A stretch of 5,105 nt of DNA from an uncultured Candidatus Altimarinota bacterium (GTDB lineage: Bacteria; Patescibacteriota; Gracilibacteria; BD1-5; UBA6164). The stretch spans positions 1 to 5,105 of the forward strand of contig CALLPO010000054.1 of the NCBI GenBank assembly GCA_938015605.1, read 5' to 3'. A program made the position numbers and the translations under genes. Within the stretch, counting starts at the first letter, position 1, and every line of letters starts with the position of its first letter. Under the pieces are notes generated by a model. That model ran no database searches, was not told the DNA's origin, and saw nothing but the letters and a program-made list of their open reading frames with translations. This document shows, piece after piece, positions 1-5,105 of the stretch.

Positions 1-111
1 ATACACATCATGTATTACTCATTCAAAAGTTTTTTCTGCTCACATCTCTTCAAGTTGATTTTTAAGTTTTTGTTCATCTACCTCTAGAATTTTGATTTCT
101 ACTTCTAACAT
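1..111 (-). CDS. CYTH-domain protein, N-terminal part (runs off left edge)
   Basis: Thirty-seven codons are visible from ATG at 111-109 down to base 1, and the frame is still open there. The protein begins MLEVEIKILEVDEQKLKNQL and continues through EEMGAEKTFEGVIHDVY. Residues 3-7 (E-V-E-I-K) form the ExExK motif that defines the first strand of CYTH proteins (class IV adenylate cyclase, thiamine triphosphatase and inorganic triphosphatase relatives), where it binds metal and triphosphate. The helix that follows ends in the family's usual 'L...GA' and the last residues match the start of 'xDxYFD'. Two in-frame UGA codons occur; the one in 'MGA' falls on a conserved family glycine. Known members cleave or cyclise triphosphate substrates, but the substrate here cannot be told from the N-terminus. 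Start choice is simple: it is the only ATG giving the motif at the right distance. No Shine-Dalgarno sequence precedes it. Family call is fairly firm, activity is not. Confidence 0.8.
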
Positions 112-145
112 ATTTATTTATTGTTTATTTTCTCTAACTGTTAGT

Positions 146-174
146 ATTATACGTTAATATTTTGATTATTACAA
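146..174 (-). promoter_or_regulatory. Sigma-70-type promoter for the CYTH gene
   Basis: On the minus strand a -35 box TTGTAA (174-169) and a perfect -10 box TATAAT (151-146) are separated by exactly 17 bases. Transcription would start near base 139, giving a leader of roughly 28 bases before the ATG at 111. This is one of the best promoter matches in the window, although AT-rich DNA produces such matches by chance. Confidence 0.6.
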
Positions 175-189
175 TTTTTTAGCATTTTT

Positions 190-218
190 TTGCTCATAGT
201 TATTTTTTATGGTAAAAT
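190..218 (+). promoter_or_regulatory. Extended -10 promoter for the 251-2478 operon
   Basis: A -35-like TTGCTC (190-195), a 17-base spacer and a -10 TAAAAT (213-218) preceded by TG at 210-211 (the extended -10 'TGn') form a plausible promoter. Start of transcription would be near 225, leaving a leader of about 26 bases. The same arrangement (TTGCAC, 17 bases, TGA-TAAAAT) occurs ahead of the gene at 2545, which raises confidence. A second candidate -10, TATAAT at 228-233, lacks a good -35 and would give a leader of only about 10 bases. Confidence 0.5.
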
Positions 219-223
219 TTACC
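211..223. repeat. Short palindrome over the -10 box
   Basis: GGTAAA-A-TTTACC is a perfect 6-base inverted repeat with a 1-base centre. It covers the -10 box of the plus-strand promoter, the position expected for a repressor operator. No regulator is visible in the window, so an operator role is speculative. Confidence 0.3.
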
Positions 224-250
224 TATATATAATAAATAAGTAAAAACTTA

Positions 251-565
251 ATGGAAGAGAAGAAAAAAAAGATACTTGAATTTGTTGAAAGAAGTTTAAT
301 TATTTCTCCAGAAACAAAAGATAAAATTATTAATGAACTTAATAATTTAGCTTGAGAACAAATTAATAAGTTGTGAGAAATTTTGTTTAAGGTTGATAGT
401 GAACAAACAACTATTCTTGCTAAAAAATTAGAAAAGGAACCATGGTTCTTTATGAAATTACAGTGAATAGTTTCAAGATCATCTTACCAAGAACATCTTA
501 AGGAAGAATTGTGAGAACTTAGTGAACTAGAAATGAAATTTGATTCTATGTTAGAGAAATTATAA
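251..565 (+). CDS. Small helical protein of unknown function (104 aa)
   Basis: The frame runs from ATG 251 to TAA 563-565 and gives 104 residues when UGA is read as Gly. I do not recognise a family. The sequence is charged and almost entirely predicted helix: a Lys/Glu-rich start (MEEKKKKILEFVERSLI), an ISPETKDKIINELNNLAG segment, a central KEPWFFMKLQGIV stretch with the only Trp (residue 65), and a Glu-rich heptad-like tail from about residue 80 to the end. No signal peptide, membrane segment or Cys is present. All four glycines (35, 42, 72, 88) are UGA codons and no GGN codon is used. The gene lies 14 bases ahead of the large modular protein and shares its promoter, so a partner, chaperone or immunity role for that protein is possible, but this is inference from position only. 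No Shine-Dalgarno sequence; a weak inverted repeat TAAGT/ACTTA (237-250) touches the start codon. Confidence 0.8.
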
Positions 566-579
566 TTAAACAAATAAAT

Positions 580-2478
580 ATGTGAGGATATGAAATAAAT
601 ACACCTGGGAAAGCAGAATTCCAAAATTTTTGAAGTCAGGAAGAACTTGATGCTGCACTTAAATTATGATGAATAAAAGAATGAACTGATCTTTCTCTTG
701 AAGAACAATCTCAAAAATGAGCAAAAAATATTGTACAAATCACTAAAAGAGCCTGAGTTTGATCTGATAAAGTTGCTGAAGCAATTGTTGGGAAAAATAC
801 ACCTAAAGCTATTGATAAAGCTATTGATAGTGTTTTAACTAAACCATGATCAGATAATAAACAAGTTTGAAATGAAAATATATCTACAGTAGAACCAGTA
901 TCTGCAAAAAAAGAAGATTTTGATATTGCTGAATGGGAACAAAAAGGAATAGAACAAGATAAAGAATTTACTATAAAAAAAGCAGAAATTTTAAAAAATA
1001 TTGAAGGTCTTGAGAAAGGTAAAGTCTCAAAGACTGAACTGAGTTGAGTGATTGCAGAACTTGTAGAGGAACATGAATACTTAATGAAACAATATTCAAG
1101 TTATGATTCTATGGATTTTGAGAATAAAGAGTTATATAATGAAGGTAATGGTGATTTCTGAGAAAAAACAGAACTAAAACTAGAAAGTTTATCTAAGCAG
1201 TTATTTAGTCTAAGGAAAAAATCCACAGAACTATTTCCTGAAAACTCAAAACTTGAAAATGAAGATAAGTTAAAATTAAGACAAATTGGTTCAACGGATT
1301 TTTTACGTGATTACACTCAAGAACAAAGACTTAGATTTATCACAACAGAAAACTTATCTTGAGAGAATTTGAATTCAGAAGATATAACTTTTACTTTTTC
1401 TTATGATTGAGTATTTAATAGAGAGTTATATTTAAGTACAACAGCTGGACAAGTTTTGCCAAAGACTGTGTGAAGTGTTAATTCAAATTGAACTGAATAT
1501 ACAAGAACAGCATTACTTTGAGAATTTTTCTCACAAGACTGAAAAAGACTTAAAATATGAGAAGGTACAAAACTTACTGACATATCTTATAGATCAGGGG
1601 AAGATGTAATGAAATTAGAAAGAGTACCACAAAACATTGAAGGGAATTTACTTAAAGTTGAAGCATATAAAAGATGAATTAATCCAGATTTATTTAATGA
1701 CATTGCAGGACAAGCTATTGGTGAAATATCAGATAAACATAATAAATCTGTAATTATTGAAGAATTTTTGACATCATTTGATAGGTATAGAGATATATAT
1801 TGATTAGGTAATCAAGAATTTACAAATGAAAGTATTAAATCAAGTTGAGACCAACAACAAGTAATTTCAGCATTATTTCATAGTATTTACACTAAATGAG
1901 AATGATCTTTTGTATGAGATACAAAGTGAATTTCAAAACTAATGAATGAAAAATATAGTGTAAGTGCTGAAATGCTTGATGATACAATGTTGTGAAAAAG
2001 AATTGTTTCATTTCTTGAGAGAAGAAATTATGCATCATTCTCAGAAAGAAAGAATAATTGTGGTAAAAATGTTTGAATGGCTTTAAATGCATTTTGAATC
2101 CCATGACTACCAGATAATGGAAGACATTGATATAGATGGGGATCATTTCTTGAAAATCATTCAATGTTTGAAGAAAAACCTGGTATGAATGCACAAAGTG
2201 CACCAGCAGGTTCTGTAATATCTTATAACAAATGAACAGGTTGAAGTGATGCTAGAAAAGAATATGGTCATGTTGAAATAGCTTTATGATCTTGAAAAGG
2301 ATATTATTTTGGTAAACTTGCAAGTAACCCTGGATGAAGTAATAAGAATCCACAACAAAAAGATTATAGGGTTTTTGTTCCAAGGTGAGCAGAATCTAAT
2401 ACTGCAAAAGTTAATATTCCAAATCAGCAAACAAAATATACTTGAAATTATTGAGGAAGCACTCTTACTGATAGTTAA
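580..2478 (+). CDS. Modular protein with GEFF domain and C-terminal CHAP/NlpC-like cysteine hydrolase
   Basis: ATG 580 to TAA 2476-2478, 632 residues with UGA as Gly; about 39 UGA codons against about 27 GGN. The second codon is already UGA (M-G-G). Layout: residues 1-120, low-complexity, charged, with a KAID tandem repeat at 76-83; about 120-230, helical and probably coiled coil; about 268-348, a domain shared with the next gene (STTAGQVLP at 286-294, LLGEFF at 312-317, DGKRLKI at 320-326, GT at 329-330); about 390-440, a helical segment with FLTSFDRYRDIY; about 488-600, a domain with Cys494 (NNCGKNVGMAL), W520, the turn APAGSVISY (541-549) and YGHVEIALG with His564. Cys then His before a beta strand, with 'aGsvi.y' between, is the pattern of CHAP and NlpC/P60 peptidoglycan amidases and endopeptidases. 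Cys494 is the only cysteine in the protein. No signal peptide or membrane segment is visible. Cell-wall hydrolysis is inferred from motif pattern only. Confidence 0.75.
805..828 (+). repeat. 12-base perfect tandem duplication inside the coding region
   Basis: AAAGCTATTGAT occurs twice in direct succession (805-816 and 817-828), encoding KAID-KAID at residues 76-83 of the large modular protein. It keeps frame and lies in the variable N-terminal region, so it looks like a recent small slippage event. Confidence 0.7.
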
Positions 2479-2482
2479 TGTT

Positions 2483-2511
2483 TTGCACCTTAATAAAATT
2501 TATGATAAAAT
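2483..2511 (+). promoter_or_regulatory. Extended -10 promoter for the gene at 2545
   Basis: TTGCAC (2483-2488), 17 bases, then TAAAAT (2506-2511) with TG at 2503-2504 as an extended -10. The predicted start near 2518 gives a leader of about 27 bases. The layout matches the promoter at 190-218 in boxes, spacing and leader length. The -10 box overlaps the 5' arm of the hairpin at 2507-2541, so transcripts made here would lack most of that arm. Confidence 0.5.
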
Positions 2512-2544
2512 AACTAAGAATAATATATTTTTAGTTATTTTTTT
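2507..2544 (+). terminator. AT-rich hairpin with T7 tract ending at the next start codon
   Basis: Bases 2507-2522 pair with 2526-2541 over 16 pairs (one G-U, one G-C, the rest A-U) around a 3-base loop, and a run of seven T (2538-2544) overlaps the 3' arm and closes at the ATG at 2545. This has the form of an intrinsic terminator for the 251-2478 operon. The very low GC content of the stem makes it weak, so partial read-through into the next gene is likely. Confidence 0.5.
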
Positions 2545-3945
2545 ATGTGAGCAAAAGGATTAGAAAAATTAGATATTACAGAGGAACAAGCAGCAATTAT
2601 AGTTAAAAAGGAACTTCCATTAGAATTGATTGAGCCAGTTACAAAGGATTCTCAAGAAAAAAGAAAAGAATTGAAACTATCTATAGAGGATAAAGAAAAG
2701 CTTTCAAGGCTTGGAAAACATGATCTTCCATATCTAGAATTTTTAGAACTTTCAAAAGAAGTGAGATTTTATGAATGTACTAAAGGTAATGTTAATTTAA
2801 AAGATATCAAAGAGGGTAATGTTGAAAACCTTACTTTTGATTTTAAATTTGGCTTAGATAAAATTGATGAAAAAATTTACCTTTGAACAACAGCTGGTCA
2901 ATTACTTCCTCAAGAAGTTACAGAGGTTTCTCTTCCTTGAAGTAGCTATAAAAGAAGTTGATTACTTTGAGAGTTTTTTAATGAATCTTGAAAAAGATTA
3001 ACAATTCATCAAGGAACTGAAATAAAAATAACAAAACTTCTTTGAGAAGAAAATATAGTGAGACTTGAAGAGCAAAACTCTAAAAAGGTTAATACCTTCT
3101 TAGATACTCATAGTATTTACACAAAGGAAAAAAATCAATCAAAAAAGGTTTTACTTTTTCAAATTGCTGATGAAGCTCAAAAGAGAGATATTGATATAGA
3201 TTTTGCTATTAAAATATGTATGTCCTCTATTGATTGAATGAATGCAAATGATAATTATGCAATTGCTGCAAAAATTGAGGATGTTTTAACTGAATTTGGT
3301 AGAATTAGAGGAATTTATAAAATTTCATGAGAATTAAATAATAAATGAAAGCATAATGATAGACTAGCTCTAGAAATGTTTAGTTTGTATGGTTGAAATA
3401 GATGGAAAGAAAAAGCAAAAGAGTATTGAATAAAAGATGAAAAGGTAAATAGTAATATTAATCTTTCAAAAGTTGATTTAAAGAACTCCTTTGGTTGAAA
3501 ATTATCACAAGTAGATTTTAGGTGATTAAAAGATAAATACCCTAGAGAGGCAAGTATTAAAAATAATAATCCAGCATGATTAACTTATAATAAGACTTTT
3601 GCAAAAACTTTAATGAATCATGGAATTAATTTTTATAAAGGAACAGCTAGACCTTCATCAGAATGATTAAATTATTTTTGATTTAAAAATATGGAAGATT
3701 GAATGAATGCTTTTAATTTACTTTGGTCTATAAAATTGAAAAAAGGAGAAAATAAAACATTTTGAGACTTTGCAAAAAGGTGGGCAGTTGATTATGCTCC
3801 ATATAAAAGACAATTTTCAAATATTTGGGATAAAAAAATTGTGACTTTAAGTATTAATGAAATTAATATTATTAAATCAAAACAAATGAGAATTGAAAGT
3901 CCATGAATGCATAAAGAATTAAAAAAAATAGGTGTTATATCTTAA
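2545..3945 (+). CDS. Modular GEFF-domain protein with C-terminal NPAG...RWA lysozyme-like domain
   Basis: ATG 2545 to TAA 3943-3945, 466 residues with UGA as Gly; about 20 UGA against about 15 GGN codons. The start is M-G(UGA)-A. Residues 1-92 are charged and helical and differ from the upstream paralogue. Residues 94-172 are the shared domain (YLGTTAGQLLP at 112-122, LLGEFF at 140-145, SGKRLTI at 148-154, GT at 157-158). Residues 244-259 repeat the paralogue's helical motif as IEDVLTEFGRIRGIY. The C-terminal part differs: NNNPAGLTYN at 340-349, RPSSEG at 369-374, YFGFKNMEDGMNAF at 377-390 and DFAKRWAVDYAPY at 408-420. The order 'NNPxxI.Y ... F...e.GmxAf..L ... RWA...Y' resembles the NPGNIR-type domain of phage 'structural protein P5'-like and lysozyme-like proteins, whose activity is not firmly established. 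No signal peptide or membrane segment is seen. A role on peptidoglycan is plausible from this and from the neighbour. Confidence 0.72.
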
Positions 3946-3962
3946 AAATCTCAAACATCCCA

Positions 3963-3993
3963 TTGCACAAAACCAAAAAATCTATACTATAAA
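3963..3993 (+). promoter_or_regulatory. Possible promoter for the transporter gene
   Basis: TTGCAC (3963-3968) repeats the -35 seen at 2483. The -10 is less clear: TATAAA (3988-3993) gives a 19-base spacer, TACTAT (3985-3990) gives 16. Either lies in the loop of the terminator hairpin at 3975-4008, repeating the terminator-promoter overlap upstream. The expected leader would be about 20 bases. Confidence 0.35.
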
Positions 3994-4008
3994 AAGCATA
4001 GATTTTTT
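3975..4008 (+). terminator. Intrinsic terminator after the 2545-3945 gene
   Basis: AAAAAATCTAT (3975-3985) pairs perfectly with ATAGATTTTTT (3998-4008), 11 pairs around a 12-base loop, with the T6 run forming the 3' arm. It begins 30 bases after the stop codon. Because A-tract and T-tract pair, it could also act on the minus strand, but no minus-strand gene ends here. Confidence 0.65.
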
Positions 4009-4020
4009 AATTACAAAAAA

Positions 4021-5105
4021 ATGGGGGGATTTAAAAAAATATCATCAATACTATTTACAAAGAAAGCTTTTAAAAAAGCAATTGCATATGCACTTTTGAT
4101 TTTATGTTTGTACATATTTAAAGATTTTTTAGGAATATTTTTACTTACATTTATTTTCTCTTATTTATTTTTTAGTCTGGCATGTTTTTTTCAAAAAAAG
4201 ATGAAGCTATATTCTCAAAAAAATAAAGCATTTAAATATGTTTCAATGTTGCCTTTATGGTTAATAGTTTTATTTGAATACTTAATTTTTATAGGTATTA
4301 TTATCTATATTGTTTCAAATATTATTCCTACCATTAAAACAGAAGTTACTTCTATTGTAGATGAGTTCTCAATAATTTCTGAAGAAGAAACTTTCTGAGA
4401 AATTCATTGAATCATTGAATGAGAATGAGTTGAAAAGTATTGAAGGCCAGAATCAGGATCTAAAAAAATTATTAGGTGAGTGAATGATTTTAAATCTAGT
4501 GTGTTACAAAAACTTATTCTTATTGACCCAGAAGATAATTTAAAGTTAACTGAATATATTGAAAACTTTTGAAAAGATCTTGATATAAAGTCTATTTCTT
4601 GATGAGTTATTACTCACTTAAGTGTGCTTTGAAATTCAGTACTAAAGATTTTGCTGGCACTTATATTGAGTTTTATTTTTATTGTTGATAGAAAGAAACT
4701 CTGAAATTATTTACAAAAAGTAAAAACTTCTAACTTTGGATTTTTGTATAAAGAATATAATCTTTTATTAGAAAAAGTAGTGAAGAGTTTTGGGCTTATA
4801 TTGAAAGCTCAATCAATGATAGCTTTGGCTAATTCAATTTTAACAGTTATTGGGTTGTTAATAATATGATTTATATTTGGAAGTGACTCAGTTCCAACTT
4901 TTCCATATATTTTGACTCTTTGACTAGTAGTATTTATCTTTGGTTTTGTTCCAGTTTTGTGAGTAATACTTTCTTCAATTCCAATAATGTTAGTTGCATA
5001 TATTACCTATGGTGACCCAATGGTTTTAATCTCAATAGTAGCATTAATAGTTGTAATTCATATGATTGAAGCCTATTATCTTAACCCAAAAATTGTTTCA
5101 AGTTT
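4021..5105 (+). CDS. AI-2E/PerM-family membrane transporter, partial at 3' end
   Basis: ATG 4021 opens a frame that continues past the window end; 361 residues are visible and little of the usual family length should be missing. Hydrophobic segments lie near residues 21-57 (two passes), 79-103, 203-223, 262-287, 298-318 and 320-350, with a soluble charged stretch at about 104-200, the typical topology of the AI-2E/PerM family. The family's C-terminal signature is present: FGFVPVLGVILSSIP at 307-321 (family pattern 'F.P.lG..l..iP') and the final EAYYLNPKIVS at 350-360, matching 'E....P.ivg'. Gly314 of that motif is a UGA codon. Members export autoinducer-2 or act as Na+/H+ antiporters or permeases of unclear substrate; the substrate here is unknown. 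About 14 UGA codons occur, all after residue 125. It follows a terminator and probably has its own promoter, so a link with the modular proteins is not shown. Confidence 0.88.

Noticed and set aside
181..194. AGCA-T6-TGCT inverted repeat as a terminator
   Set aside because: Only four pairs, no gene ends here, and it lies within a divergent promoter region.
1401..2203. Long minus-strand open frames opposite the first modular gene
   Set aside because: Their translations are Phe/Tyr/Leu-rich mirror images of an AT-rich coding strand, with no motif, promoter or leader; the plus-strand frame is supported by homology to its paralogue.
2309..2563. Plus-strand frame of 84 codons crossing the end of the first modular gene
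   Set aside because: It lies in another frame of a gene that continues intact to TAA 2478 and shows no independent signal.
2788..2835. KGNVNL...EGNVENL repeat in the second modular protein as a structural repeat unit
   Set aside because: Only two short imperfect copies; too little to call a repeat.
2548..2883. Lack of TGA over codons 3-113 of the second modular gene (and the first 125 codons of the transporter) as a sign of a separate gene or transfer
   Set aside because: Only four or five glycines occur in each stretch, so a run of GGN codons is not surprising; frame and composition continue unchanged.
580..3945. Pseudogenes or frameshifted remnants because of dozens of in-frame TGA
   Set aside because: TGA falls on conserved glycines, other stops are absent, and the two paralogues keep the same TGA positions; this is recoding, not decay.
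1..5105. UGA as tryptophan (code 4, Mycoplasma-like)
   Set aside because: TGA is far more frequent than Trp should be and sits on family glycines, while TGG is used at Trp-like positions such as PWFF and YRWG.

Overview
The window reads as a chromosomal segment of a bacterium that uses genetic code 25, in which UGA encodes glycine. This points to the Candidate Phyla Radiation lineages Absconditabacteria (SR1) or Gracilibacteria (BD1-5); I cannot separate the two from this sequence. DNA is very AT-rich and almost free of CpG. Read with the standard code, every gene here breaks into short pieces. Read with UGA as Gly, the window resolves into five long frames covering about 94% of the bases, all complete ones ending in TAA. 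Two recognisable families support Gly rather than Trp: UGA sits at the 'lGA' glycine of a CYTH domain and at the 'PxxG' glycine of an AI-2E-type transporter, while Trp is written TGG.

Layout. 1-111 (minus): the first 37 codons of a CYTH-domain protein. 112-250: a divergent promoter region. 251-565 and 580-2478 (plus): a small helical protein and a 632-residue modular protein, 14 bases apart and probably one operon. 2479-2544: a 66-base gap holding an AT-rich terminator-like hairpin that overlaps a promoter for the next gene. 2545-3945 (plus): a 466-residue paralogue of the previous gene. 3946-4020: a terminator hairpin, again overlapping a possible promoter. 4021-5105 (plus): an AI-2E/PerM-like membrane protein cut by the window end. 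No start codon has a convincing Shine-Dalgarno sequence.

The most interesting part is the adjacent pair at 580-2478 and 2545-3945. They share a central domain (27 of 48 aligned residues identical by hand, ungapped; motif GEFF..xGKRL.I..GT) and a following helical segment (LTxFxRxRxIY). They differ at both ends. The first ends in a Cys/His domain like CHAP or NlpC/P60 amidases and has one cysteine in the whole protein. The second ends in an NPAG...RWA domain resembling a lysozyme-like or phage-structural 'NPGNIR' pattern. I infer a modular family in which a common carrier or targeting module is joined to different cell-wall-acting domains. Neither protein has a visible signal peptide, so how they would leave the cell is open. 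No tRNA, rRNA, CRISPR array, insertion sequence or attachment site was seen.
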